A stretch of DNA of 64,000 nucleotides, taken from Pseudomonas sichuanensis (GTDB lineage Bacteria > Pseudomonadota > Gammaproteobacteria > Pseudomonadales > Pseudomonadaceae). This document shows positions 16,655 through 26,944 of the stretch, one piece after another. Position numbers and translations under genes: made by a program. The stretch spans positions 124,001 to 188,000 of the forward strand of contig NZ_QKVM01000003.1 in NCBI RefSeq assembly GCF_003231305.1, written 5' to 3'. The notes below the pieces were generated by a model. The model was not told the DNA's origin and ran no database searches. It worked only from the letters and a program-made list of their open reading frames with translations. The stretch's first letter is position 1; each line of letters starts with the position of its first letter.

Positions 16655-18658
16655 ATGAGTGCACCAACGCCTTCCCTTGCCAATGGCAAGATCCGCATGA
16701 ACCCCCCGGTGTTCTACTTCGCGGCAAGTTTCATCCTGCTGTTCGGCCTGGTGGTCATCGCCATGCCGCAAGCGGCCGGCGAATGGTTGCTGGCGGCGCA
16801 GAACTGGGCGGCCAACACCGTCGGCTGGTACTACATGCTGGCCATGACCCTGTACCTGGTGTTCGTGGTGGTCACTGCGGTGTCCGGCTACGGCAAGATC
16901 AAGCTCGGCGCCGACCACGACGAACCCGAGTTCAGCTACCTGTCCTGGGCGGGCATGCTGTTCGCCGCCGGCATCAGCATCACGCTGTTCTTCTTCTGTG
17001 TTTCCGAACCCCTGACCCACATGCTCCAGCCGCCCCAGGGCGAGGCGGGCACGGCCGAGGCCGGGCGCCAGGCGATGCAGATCCTGTTCCTGCACTGGGG
17101 CCTGCATGGCTGGGGCGTGTTCGCCTTCGTCGGCATGGCGCTGGCCTACTTCGCCTATCGCCACAACCTGCCGCTGGCGCTGCGTTCGGCGCTGTACCCG
17201 CTGATCGGCAAGCGCATCAACGGCCCGATCGGCTACGCGGTGGACGGCTTCGGCATCATCGCCACGGTGTTCGGCCTGGGTGCCGACATGGGCTTCGGCG
17301 TGCTGCACCTGAACGCCGGGCTCGACTACCTGTTCGGCATCAGCCACAGCCAGTGGGTGCAGGTGCTGCTGATCACCCTGATGATGGGCGCGGCGGTGGC
17401 CGTGGCGGTCGCCGGGGTGGAGAAGGGCGTGCGGGTGATGAGCGACATCAACCTGTTCCTGGCCTGCGCGCTGCTGCTGTTCGTGCTGTTCGCCGGGCCT
17501 ACCCAGCACTTGTTCAACACCCTGATCCAGAACCTCGGCGACTACCTCGGCGCCTTGCCGCGCAAGAGTTTCGACGTGTACGCCTATGGTGAAAACCGTG
17601 ACTGGCTGGGTGGCTGGACGGTGTTCTACTGGGCTTGGTGGATTGCCTGGGCGCCGTTCGTGGGCCTGTTCATCGCGCGCATTTCGCGCGGCCGCACCAT
17701 CCGCGAGTTCGTCTTCGGCGTGCTGCTGATCCCGCTGGGCTTCACCCTGGCGTGGATGTCGATCTTCGGCAACAGCGCGCTGGACCAGGTGATCAACCAC
17801 GGCATGACCGCGCTGGGCCAGTCGGCACTGGATAACCCGTCGATGAGCCTGTACCTGCTGCTGGAAACCTACCCGTGGAGCAAGACGGTGATCGCCGTGA
17901 CGGTGTTCATCAGCTTCGTGTTCTTCGTCACCTCGGCCGACTCCGGCACCGTGGTGCTGTCGACGCTGTCGGCCAAGGGCGGTGGCGCTGACGAAGACGG
18001 GCCGAACTGGCTGCGGATCTTCTGGGGGGCGATGACTGCGCTGATCACCAGTGCCCTGCTGTTCGCCGGCAGCATCGACTCGCTCAAGTCTGCGGTGGTG
18101 CTGACCTCGCTGCCGTTCTCGCTGATCCTGTTGTGCATGATGTGGGGGCTGCACAAGGCCTTCTACCTGGAGAGCCAGCGGCAGATCGCGCAGATGCATT
18201 CGCTGGCCCCGTTCGCCCAGTCGCGGCGCGGCCGAGGCGGCTGGCGCCAGCGCCTGAGCCAGGCGGTGCATTTCCCGTCACGCGACGAGGTGTACCGCTT
18301 CATGGACGACGTGGTGCGCCCGGCGATTGCCGAGGTGCGCGAGGTGTTCGAGCAGAAGGGCCTGGTGCTGATCACCCAGGACGACCCGAGCCACGACAAC
18401 GTCAGCCTGAAGATCGGCCATGGCGATGAGCAGCCGTTCATCTACCAGGTGCAGATGCGTGGGTATTTCACGCCGTCGTTCGCCCTCGGTGGGCTGGGTA
18501 CGCAGGACTTGAAGAACCGCCGTTATTACCGAGCGGAGGTGCACCTGAGCGAGGGCAGCCAGAACTACGACCTGGTGGGCTACAGCAAGGAGCAGATCAT
18601 CAACGACATCCTCGACCAGTACGAGCGGCACATGCAGTACCTGCATCTGGTCCGCTGA
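16655..18658 (+). CDS. betT: BCCT-family choline transporter BetT
   Basis: A 667-residue secondary transporter importing choline, the precursor of glycine betaine, driven by ion gradients. About 12 membrane helices occupy residues 20-515; the BCCT tryptophan-rich segment is visible as WTVFYWAWWIAWAPFVGLFIARIS. The cytoplasmic C-terminal domain of about 140 residues (from about HSLAPFAQ) is the long tail characteristic of osmosensing BetT. ATG at 16655 with GAGG upstream. Choline breakdown genes are not in this window. Choline-O-sulfate use would link it to the sulfur genes around it, but nothing here shows that. Confidence 0.93.
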   Translation: MSAPTPSLANGKIRMNPPVFYFAASFILLFGLVVIAMPQAAGEWLLAAQNWAANTVGWYYMLAMTLYLVFVVVTAVSGYGKIKLGADHDEPEFSYLSWAGMLFAAGISITLFFFCVSEPLTHMLQPPQGEAGTAEAGRQAMQILFLHWGLHGWGVFAFVGMALAYFAYRHNLPLALRSALYPLIGKRINGPIGYAVDGFGIIATVFGLGADMGFGVLHLNAGLDYLFGISHSQWVQVLLITLMMGAAVAVAVAGVEKGVRVMSDINLFLACALLLFVLFAGPTQHLFNTLIQNLGDYLGALPRKSFDVYAYGENRDWLGGWTVFYWAWWIAWAPFVGLFIARISRGRTIREFVFGVLLIPLGFTLAWMSIFGNSALDQVINHGMTALGQSALDNPSMSLYLLLETYPWSKTVIAVTVFISFVFFVTSADSGTVVLSTLSAKGGGADEDGPNWLRIFWGAMTALITSALLFAGSIDSLKSAVVLTSLPFSLILLCMMWGLHKAFYLESQRQIAQMHSLAPFAQSRRGRGGWRQRLSQAVHFPSRDEVYRFMDDVVRPAIAEVREVFEQKGLVLITQDDPSHDNVSLKIGHGDEQPFIYQVQMRGYFTPSFALGGLGTQDLKNRRYYRAEVHLSEGSQNYDLVGYSKEQIINDILDQYERHMQYLHLVR

Positions 18659-18676
18659 GGATTCAACGCAGGCTAC

Positions 18677-18763
18677 GTGGGAGCGGCGGTGCGGCGACCC
18701 GACTTGCCCCGCGATTGCGATGGTGGATTCAGCACAGCCATCGCGGGGCAAGCCCGCTCCCAC
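18677..18763. repeat. Palindromic repeat, asymmetric type A with long arm
   Basis: The right arm is the usual 24 bases; the left arm is a 39-base form in which CGGTGCGGCGACCCGA splits the core between GTGGGAGCGG and CTTGCCCCGCGAT. Located between convergent betT and tauD. Confidence 0.85.
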
Positions 18764-18781
18764 GCTCTACACCGGCAGGTA

Positions 18782-20567
<1,786 letters not shown>

Positions 20568-20571
<4 letters not shown>

Positions 20572-21362
20572 GCAGACTCCTCTCGGCGGGCAGATTCGCG
20601 TTGCGAGAACACTCGCGCCAGCACGTGCTCGCGGGTTTCGATGAAGCGTGGGTCGGACTTGATCGCCCGCGCCGGCTCGCCGGCGGCGTAGCGCTGGCCA
20701 AAGTCCAGTTGCAGGCGTTCGACCACGCGCCCGGGGTTGGGCGCCAGCAGTACCAGCTCGGTGGCCAGGAACACCGCCTCTTCGATGTCGTGGGTGATCA
20801 GGAACACCGGTTTGGCGGTGCGCTGCCAGACCTGCAGCAGCAGCTCCTGCATCTGTTCGCGGGTGAAGGCGTCGAGGGCGCCGAACGGCTCGTCCATCAG
20901 CAGCACCCGAGGGTCGGCGGCCAACGCCCGGGCCAGGCCCACGCGCTGTTTCTGGCCACCGGACAACTGCCAGATGTGCCGCTCGCCGAAGCCGGCCAGG
21001 TCGACCAGCGCCAGCATCTCGCGGGCCTTGGCCTCACGCTGCGCGCGGGGTACACCGGCCAGTTGCAGGCCGAAGGCGACATTGGCCAGCACGTTTTGCC
21101 ACGGTAGCAGGGCATCGTCCTGGAACACCACCCCACGGTCGGCGCCTGGCCCTTGCACCGCGGCACCGTCAAGGGTGATGCGCCCGGCGCTGGGGGCGAC
21201 GAAACCGGCGATCAGGTTGAGCAGCGAGGTCTTGCCGCTGCCGGACGGCCCAAGGGCCACCAGCAGCTGGCGTGGGCCCAGGCTCAGGTTGATGTCGGCC
21301 AGCACCGGGGTGCTGGCGCCGGGGTACTGTGCGCTGATGCGCTCCAGTTCAAGCAAGGCCAT
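20568..21362 (-). CDS. tauB: Taurine ABC transporter ATPase TauB
   Basis: A 264-residue ATPase for taurine/sulfonate import. Walker [11 protein letters not shown]-loop [10 protein letters not shown], signature [15 protein letters not shown], Walker [13 protein letters not shown] and switch THDIEEA are intact. It follows tauA after 15 bases and overlaps tauC. Confidence 0.94.
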
Positions 21363-21377
21363 GACGGGCTCCGGTCT

Positions 21378-22349
21378 TTAGTTGGGCAGGTATTGCTTGC
21401 TGACGTAGGGCGAGTAGTCCGGCAGTACCGCATCGACCTTGCCTTGTTGCTTGAGGAAGGTGGCGGTGTCGGTCAGCGCCTGGGTGGTCGGTGCGCCGAG
21501 GGCATTGGCCTGGTCGTCCGCCAGCGGGTAGACATTGCCTTGCAGCAGTACCGGGATATCCGCCGCTTTGGCACCCGACAGCTTCACCAGCTTGGCGACG
21601 TTGTCCGGGTTGGCCAGCCAGGCTTTCGGGTCTTTGCGGTAGTCGGCATAGGCGTCGAGGGTCACCTTGGCGAACGACTTGACGATTTCCGGGTGCTTGG
21701 CGGCGAAGTCCTTGCGCACGATCCAGGCGTCGAAGGTCGGCGCGCCTTTTTCGGCCAGCTCGCCGGAGGTGATCAGCACCTTGCCGTTTTCCTTGGCCAC
21801 GCCCAGGGCCGGGTCCCAGACGTAGGTGGCGTCGATGTCGCCGCGCTTCCAGGCGGCGATGATCGCCGGCGGCGCCAAGTTGAGGATCTGCACTTTGGTG
21901 GGGTCGATGTTCCAGCTTTTGAGCGCGGCCAGCAGGCTGTAGTGGCCGGTGGAGACGAACGGCACGGCGACTTTCTTGCCCACCAGGTCCTGCGGGGTCT
22001 TGATGCTGTCACGGGCGACCAGCGCCTCGCCGGCACCGATCTGGGTGGCGATCAGGAAGGTTTCGACCGGCAGCTTGCGGGTGGCGGCGGCGGCCAGGGG
22101 GCTCGAGCCGAGGTAGCCGATCTGCACGTCGCCGCTGGCCACCGCGGTGATCACGTCGGCGCCGTTGTCGAACTTGCGCCAGTCGATGCTGGCCTTGCTG
22201 GCTTTCTCGTAGTCGCCGTCCACCTGGGCCACCTTGGCCGGGTCGACGGTGGTCTGGTAGGCGACGGTCAGGTCGGCGGCCTGGGCCAGCCAGCTGGTGC
22301 CGGCGAGGGTCAGGGCAGCGAACAGGCGCAGCGGGGCATGCGGGATCAT
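21378..22349 (-). CDS. tauA: Taurine-binding periplasmic protein TauA
   Basis: A 323-residue binding protein with a signal peptide of about 24 residues ending WLAQAAD. Blocks typical of TauA are YQTTVDPAKVAQ, FDNGADVITAVASGDVQIG and WKRGDIDATYVWDPALG. The start ATG at 22349 has AGAGG seven bases upstream, better than an alternative start seven codons earlier. First gene of tauABC(D), divergent from the porin. Confidence 0.94.
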   Translation of the reverse strand: MIPHAPLRLFAALTLAGTSWLAQAADLTVAYQTTVDPAKVAQVDGDYEKASKASIDWRKFDNGADVITAVASGDVQIGYLGSSPLAAAATRKLPVETFLIATQIGAGEALVARDSIKTPQDLVGKKVAVPFVSTGHYSLLAALKSWNIDPTKVQILNLAPPAIIAAWKRGDIDATYVWDPALGVAKENGKVLITSGELAEKGAPTFDAWIVRKDFAAKHPEIVKSFAKVTLDAYADYRKDPKAWLANPDNVAKLVKLSGAKAADIPVLLQGNVYPLADDQANALGAPTTQALTDTATFLKQQGKVDAVLPDYSPYVSKQYLPN

Positions 22350-22846
22350 GGTGAACCTCTCGTCAGGCAATTGGGTTATGGATGGCGAGAAGACTAGATG
22401 ATCTAAGAAATCAGAAATAAATAACTTTTTTGCATTAGCTTAGGAGCCAATCGCTTTAAGGCTGTGGGGGTGATCGGGCGGCTGGCGTAATAGCGAACGG
22501 CTGCTACGCTTTTTCGGTTCCGGCCGGGGGGCCGTACGGCAGCGGGGCGCCAAACGTTTGCACATAACCTAAAGGTATGATTGACGACGTCGATACAACC
22601 TTTCGCAGTAAAGGTTCCAATGTTATTCCTTAAAAATCTTACAGATTCATAAAACGGTCATTTTGGATTTATAGGATTGTCATTATCCTGTAGCGCAGGA
22701 CGGCGGCTTAGACCAAAGTCGCAAATCGATCGTTGAGCATTGACTTGGCGGTCACGCATTGGTGCTAAATCGCCAATCCCGGGCGAGTGGGGCAAAAGAT
22801 CCTGCCGCTTGTGACGCACAAAAATTAGAACGTAGAGGAGCAAAAC
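22350..22846. promoter_or_regulatory. Divergent tauA / porin control region
   Basis: This 497-base gap has no supported ORF. Near tauA is an AT-rich tract (about 22395-22440, with AGAAATAAATAACTTTTTT), the likely tau promoter and sulfur-control site. Nearer the porin are TAAAGGTAT at 22570-22578 and the perfect inverted repeat AACCTTT-CGCAGT-AAAGGTT at 22597-22616, followed by an AT-rich stretch 22630-22690 likely to hold the porin promoter. Confidence 0.5.
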
Positions 22847-24178
22847 ATGTACAAGTCCAGCCTGGCCCTGGCCGTGGCACTGGGGGTTCTCGCCCAACAA
22901 GCAGGCGCTGCAGGGTTCATCGAGGACAGCAAACTGTCCCTGAGCTCGCGCACCATGTACTTCAACAACGACAACCGTGAAGCCCACGGTAAAGTCCGCC
23001 CGGATCAACGTGAATCCGGCCAGGGCTTCAAGCTCGACTACATCTCGGGCTTCACCGAAGGCACCGTAGGTTTCGGTGTTGACGCCCAGGCTCTGTGGGG
23101 CATCCGCCTGGACGGCGGCAAGGGTTACCACAAAGGTGGTTTCTTCCCGGATGACGGCAAGGGCGCCGCAGACCAGTGGGCACGTGTTGGCGCCAATGCC
23201 AAGGCTCGCTTCTCCAAGACCGAAGCGCACTTCGGTAGCGCGCTGGCTCCGAACCTGCCAATCCTGGTCTCCAACGATGGCCGTCTGCTGCCGCAGACCT
23301 TCGAAGGTGGCACCATCACCTCGAAGGAAATCGACAACCTGACCATCAACGCCGGTCAGCTGACCCACGCCATGGGCCGTGCGTCGAGCAACCGCACCGG
23401 TCTGTCGGTTGCCGGTTCCGCCGCCGAAAGCAACAAATTCCGCTACGGCGGCCTGGACTACAAGCTCACTCCAGACCTGACCCTGCAGTACTACTACTCG
23501 AACCTGGAAGACTTCTACAAGCAGCACTTCCTGGGTGCGACCCACGTCTTCAAGATCGCTGACGACCAGTCGTTCAAGACCGACCTGCGCTACTTCGACA
23601 GCAGCAACGACGGCAAGAACGGCCACGACAGCGCGTACAACTTCAACAACAACGGTGGCTACGCCAAGAACAAGGGCAAGATCGACAACAAGACTTGGTC
23701 TGCCATGTTCACCTACACCCTGGGTGGCCACGCGCTGATGCTCGGTCGTCAGCAGGTCGGCGACGACGGTGGCTTCGTCTGGCTGAACCAGGGCAACCTG
23801 GTCAACGACAGCGGCACCTCGGAAGGCGCTGGCGGTTCCAGCTTCTACCTGTTCACCGACAGCATGATCAACCAGTTCGCCCGTGCTGGCGAGAACACCA
23901 ACTTCGGTCAGTACTCCTATGACTTCGCCGCGCTGGGCGTGCCAGGCCTGAAAGCCTCGGTTGCCTACCTGCGTGGTGACGACGTGCGTAACGCATCGGG
24001 CCACGGCACCTACGATGAGTGGGAACGTGATGCCCGCGTCGACTACACCATCCAGCAAGGTACCCTCAAAGGCCTGGGCTTCAGCCTGCGTCAGGGCGTG
24101 TACCGTGGTGAAGGCGAAAGCAGCGCCGACCAGGACCAGACTCGCTTCATCGTCAACTACACTTACGCCTTCATGTAA
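22847..24178 (+). CDS. oprE: OprD-family outer membrane porin, OprE-like
   Basis: A 443-residue outer-membrane beta-barrel. The signal peptide (about residues 1-22, ending QAGAA) leads to GFIEDSKLSLSSRTMYFNND, the N-terminal block shared by OprD-family proteins. The protein ends in YTYAFM: the terminal aromatic pattern of porins is approximated with a final Met after Phe. AGAGGAG precedes the ATG. Codon use is strongly biased, with many C-ending codons, suggesting high expression. It could serve uptake of sulfonates or small acids; the placement beside tau supports this only weakly. The OprE name is from memory of pseudomonad gene order and is less certain than the family. Confidence 0.88.
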   Translation: MYKSSLALAVALGVLAQQAGAAGFIEDSKLSLSSRTMYFNNDNREAHGKVRPDQRESGQGFKLDYISGFTEGTVGFGVDAQALWGIRLDGGKGYHKGGFFPDDGKGAADQWARVGANAKARFSKTEAHFGSALAPNLPILVSNDGRLLPQTFEGGTITSKEIDNLTINAGQLTHAMGRASSNRTGLSVAGSAAESNKFRYGGLDYKLTPDLTLQYYYSNLEDFYKQHFLGATHVFKIADDQSFKTDLRYFDSSNDGKNGHDSAYNFNNNGGYAKNKGKIDNKTWSAMFTYTLGGHALMLGRQQVGDDGGFVWLNQGNLVNDSGTSEGAGGSSFYLFTDSMINQFARAGENTNFGQYSYDFAALGVPGLKASVAYLRGDDVRNASGHGTYDEWERDARVDYTIQQGTLKGLGFSLRQGVYRGEGESSADQDQTRFIVNYTYAFM

Positions 24179-24197
24179 GTCGTAGCTGCAAAACAAG

Positions 24198-24224
24198 AAG
24201 CCTCGCCTAGTGCGAGGCTTTTTT
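24198..24224 (+). terminator. Rho-independent terminator after porin gene
   Basis: Stem AAGCCTCGC/GCGAGGCTT with loop CTAGT followed by a T run, 19 bases after the porin stop. Confidence 0.9.
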
Positions 24225-24256
24225 GTGCCTGCTATTTCGTATGCGTTCTGGTTATA

Positions 24257-24274
24257 AATAAATCGATATTTATT
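24257..24274. promoter_or_regulatory. AT-rich palindrome upstream of lsfA
   Basis: Perfect inverted repeat AATAAATCGATATTTATT 70 bases before lsfA. It resembles the AT-rich elements before other sulfur genes in the window. CysB or another sulfur-starvation regulator is a reasonable but unproven binder. Confidence 0.4.
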
Positions 24275-24344
24275 CTTTTTATTTTTATTCGGATGCAGGC
24301 ACATTGAACCCATCAAGGCCAGACACAGCACAGGAGCCGCTTCC

Positions 24345-24983
24345 ATGAGCCTCAAACTCGGCGACATCGCCCCCGATTTCGAACAGGATTCCAGCGCCGG
24401 CAAGATCCGTTTCCACGAATGGTTGGGCAACAGCTGGGGCGTGCTGTTCTCCCACCCGGCCGACTTCACCCCGGTGTGCACCACCGAGCTGGGCCTGACC
24501 GCCAAGCTCAAGGATGATTTCGCCCAGCGCGGGGTCAAGGCCATCGCCCTGTCGGTCGACCCGGTCGACTCGCACCACCGCTGGATCGATGACATCAACG
24601 AGACCCAGAACACCGTGGTCAACTTCCCGATCATCGCCGACGCCGACCGCAAGGTGTCCGACCTGTACGACCTGATCCACCCCAACGCCAGCGACACCCT
24701 CACGGTGCGCTCGCTGTTCGTCATCGACCCGAACAAGAAGGTGCGCCTGACCATCACCTATCCGGCCAGTACCGGGCGCAACTTCAACGAGATCCTGCGG
24801 GTGATCGACTCGCTGCAACTGACCGACAACCACAAGGTCGCCACCCCGGCCAACTGGCAGGACGGTGATGAGGTCGTGATCGTGCCCTCGCTCAAGGACG
24901 AGGACGAAATCAAGCAGCGCTTCCCGAAAGGTTACCGGGCGGTGAAACCTTATCTGCGCCTGACGCCGCAACCCAATCGTTAA
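24345..24983 (+). CDS. lsfA: 1-Cys peroxiredoxin LsfA
   Basis: A 212-residue Prx6-type peroxiredoxin that reduces peroxides; in Pseudomonas it is induced by sulfate starvation. The peroxidatic cysteine is Cys45 in FTPVCTTE, with Thr42 and a later Arg in the active site; no resolving cysteine is present (Cys45 is the only one), as expected for the 1-Cys group. AGGAG lies 10 bases before ATG 24345. The position within the sulfur island fits its regulon. Confidence 0.96.
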   Translation: MSLKLGDIAPDFEQDSSAGKIRFHEWLGNSWGVLFSHPADFTPVCTTELGLTAKLKDDFAQRGVKAIALSVDPVDSHHRWIDDINETQNTVVNFPIIADADRKVSDLYDLIHPNASDTLTVRSLFVIDPNKKVRLTITYPASTGRNFNEILRVIDSLQLTDNHKVATPANWQDGDEVVIVPSLKDEDEIKQRFPKGYRAVKPYLRLTPQPNR

Positions 24984-25025
24984 GCGAATCCTCGTTGTAA
25001 TGCTCTTAGCCATAGCAGGGATTTC

Positions 25026-25049
25026 GGGCCGTTTCGACGGCCCTTTTTT
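25026..25049 (+). terminator. Rho-independent terminator after lsfA
   Basis: Stem GGGCCGT/ACGGCCC, loop TTCG, then six T, 42 bases after the lsfA stop. It separates lsfA from the hydrolase-regulator pair. Confidence 0.9.
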
Positions 25050-25086
25050 ATGGGCGTCGTTTAGTGTTTTGTATTTTTGGTTATTA

Positions 25087-25105
25087 ATAAATAGCTTCTT
25101 ATTCC
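25087..25105. promoter_or_regulatory. AT-rich element upstream of the hydrolase gene
   Basis: ATAAATAGCTTCTTATTCC; read on the other strand it begins GGAATAAGAAGCTA and closely matches GGAATAAGCAGCTA before metQ at 26813. A shared sulfur-control site is inferred. Confidence 0.4.
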
Positions 25106-25169
25106 TTTACGCATATAACTGCCTCCTTATACTTGCACCCCAAGCACGCAAACTTTCGGAGGCGTCCCC

Positions 25170-25751
25170 ATGCGCAATGAGTCGATTCGTTACCTGATTG
25201 TGCCGGGCTGGCAAGGATCGCCAGACAACCATTGGCAGAGTCACTGGCAGCGCAGCCTGCCCAACAGCGCCCGGGTCGAGCAGCAGGACTGGCTCACCCC
25301 GCAGCGGCGCGATTGGGTGCAGGCACTGGAGCAGGCGATCGCCGCCGAAAGCTCGCCGGTGATTCTGATTGCCCATAGCCTGGGGTGCATCACGGTCGCC
25401 CACTGGGCCGCCCAGGCCAGCCCGAGCCTGCTGCGGCGGGTGCGTGGCGCGCTGCTGGTGGCGCCGGCCGATGTCGAGCGGCCCAACTGCGCGCCGGCCT
25501 TGCGCAACTTTGCGCCGATCCCGTTGCAGGCGCTGCCATTCCCAAGCCAAGTGGTCAGCTCCGACAACGACCCGGCGGTGAGCGTGCCACGGGCCCTGCA
25601 CCTGGCGCGCGCCTGGGATGCCGAGGCGGGGCTGCTGGCCAATGCCGGGCATATCAACGTCAAGTCCGGCCACGAGCGCTGGGAACAGGGCTTCGCTTAC
25701 CTGTTCCGCCTGCAGGCCCGGATCGACCAGCGCGCGCTGCGGCGCGCCTGA
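25170..25751 (+). CDS. RBBP9/YdeN-type serine hydrolase
   Basis: A 193-residue alpha/beta hydrolase of the small RBBP9/YdeN family. The opening YLIVPGWQGSPDNHWQ is the family signature. The nucleophile elbow is IAHSLGC (Ser near residue 69), the acid is likely in SSDNDPAVS and the His in NAGHINVKSG. GGAGG lies before the ATG. Substrate is unknown for bacterial members. It is followed after 63 bases by the activator-like gene, so the two are probably one transcription unit. Confidence 0.88.
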   Translation: MRNESIRYLIVPGWQGSPDNHWQSHWQRSLPNSARVEQQDWLTPQRRDWVQALEQAIAAESSPVILIAHSLGCITVAHWAAQASPSLLRRVRGALLVAPADVERPNCAPALRNFAPIPLQALPFPSQVVSSDNDPAVSVPRALHLARAWDAEAGLLANAGHINVKSGHERWEQGFAYLFRLQARIDQRALRRA

Positions 25752-25814
25752 TCCGCCGGCCGTTCCACGAATGCCTTGAGCCCCGGCTGCATGCGACCGG
25801 GGCGGGAGTTTTCC

Positions 25815-26762
25815 ATGACCTTTCACACCCCTTTCGGCCAGCCATTGCTGACCTTCCCCGAACTGGACAAGAGCCCGCTGAGTATCCGCGCCAAGGCGCT
25901 GGTGTTCGTCGACCCGCGCTCACAGGCGCTGCGCCAGGCCCTCGAACGCCTGGCACCGCAACCGCTGCCGGTATTGATCCGTGGCGAGACCGGCACCGGC
26001 AAGGAGTTGCTGGCGCGGCAGATTCACCGCGCCAGTGACCGCGCGGGGCTGTTCGTCTCGGTCAACTGCGCCGCCATCAGCCCGACCTATGCCGACGCCG
26101 AACTGTTCGGCTACAGCGCCGGCAGCCAGGGCGGTACCGCCAGCAGCCGCGCTGGCTGGTTTGGCTCGGCCAACGGCGGCACCTTGTACCTGGATGAGAT
26201 CGCCGACCTGCCGCTGACGATCCAGGGCAAGTTGCTGGCGGCGCTGGAAAACCGCGAAGTGACCCGCGTCGGTGCCGCCCAGCCGCAGCCGGTGGACGTG
26301 CGCCTGGTCGCCGCCTCCAGTATCGATCTGGCCAAGGCGGTGCAGGCCGGGCGTTTCAACGAGCGGCTCTACCATTACCTGCATGAGGGCGAGCTGGAGC
26401 TGCCGGCGCTGCGCGAGCGGGTCGGTGACATCCTGCCGTTGGCGGAGTACTTCGTCGGTATCTACAGCGTGCGCCTGGACCGGCCGCTGGCATTGATCAG
26501 CGAGGCCGCCCAGCAGGCGCTGGAGGCCCATGCCTGGCCGGGCAATACCCGCGAGCTGGAGAACGTCATCCACTTCGCCCTGCTGGTCAGCGACGGTGAG
26601 GAAATCCTCCCCGAGCACCTTGACCTGCCGGACATCACTCCGCTGGCCAGCCTGGCCCGCCAGCTTGGGCAGTTGGGCCGCAGCCGCGAGGCGCAGACCC
26701 TCCGGGCCCTGCGCCAGTTGCTGAGCGAGAGCCTGGCGCGGCTGGATGAGCCCGCACCCTAG
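25815..26762 (+). CDS. Degenerate sigma-54 activator-like AAA+ protein
   Basis: A 315-residue protein made almost only of the AAA+ domain of NtrC-type activators. Walker A GETGTGKE (57-64), Walker B TLYLDE (123-128) and sensor II WPGNTRELEN (241-250) are intact. However, the sigma-54 contacting loop GAFTGA is replaced by GSQGGT (103-108), the arginine-finger segment normally FREDLYYRL reads FNERLYHYL (181-189), and the last 40 residues contain no Fis-type helix-turn-helix. There is also no sensory domain. It may be an anti-activator, a partner subunit or an ATPase with another role. ATG at 25815 is chosen over 25776 because GGGAG precedes it. Related to SfnR-type regulators by context. Confidence 0.82.
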   Translation: MTFHTPFGQPLLTFPELDKSPLSIRAKALVFVDPRSQALRQALERLAPQPLPVLIRGETGTGKELLARQIHRASDRAGLFVSVNCAAISPTYADAELFGYSAGSQGGTASSRAGWFGSANGGTLYLDEIADLPLTIQGKLLAALENREVTRVGAAQPQPVDVRLVAASSIDLAKAVQAGRFNERLYHYLHEGELELPALRERVGDILPLAEYFVGIYSVRLDRPLALISEAAQQALEAHAWPGNTRELENVIHFALLVSDGEEILPEHLDLPDITPLASLARQLGQLGRSREAQTLRALRQLLSESLARLDEPAP

Positions 26763-26812
26763 AGCGGCGCTTGGCGGCTCATAAGCAAAGGCGTTGATGG
26801 CCATTTGTTTTT

Positions 26813-26855
26813 GGAATAAGCAGCTAAATAAAAGATATTGTTCCGGAATAAAAAA
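26813..26855. promoter_or_regulatory. AT-rich element upstream of orphan metQ
   Basis: GGAATAAGCAGCTAAATAAA at 26813-26832 and a second GGAATAAAAAA at 26845-26855. The first matches the element before the hydrolase gene in opposite orientation. Likely promoter/operator of metQ. Confidence 0.4.
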
Positions 26856-26944
26856 TCCCGGTATCGTCCGTTTCACGCCCACTCGAACGGGTGGGCACCT
26901 GACGTAGCCATCTGCGATGGCCCAGCTCGATAACAAGGATCACC

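Noticed and set aside
15464-18271. Minus-strand open frame of about 935 codons across epsC and betT
   Set aside because: It is antisense to two well-conserved genes and has His/Gln/Arg-rich low-complexity translation, the usual shadow of high-GC codon bias.
22730-22790. Possible sigma-54 promoter before the porin (TTGGCGG...GCATTGG)
   Set aside because: GG and GC elements are not ten bases apart as needed for a -24/-12 promoter.
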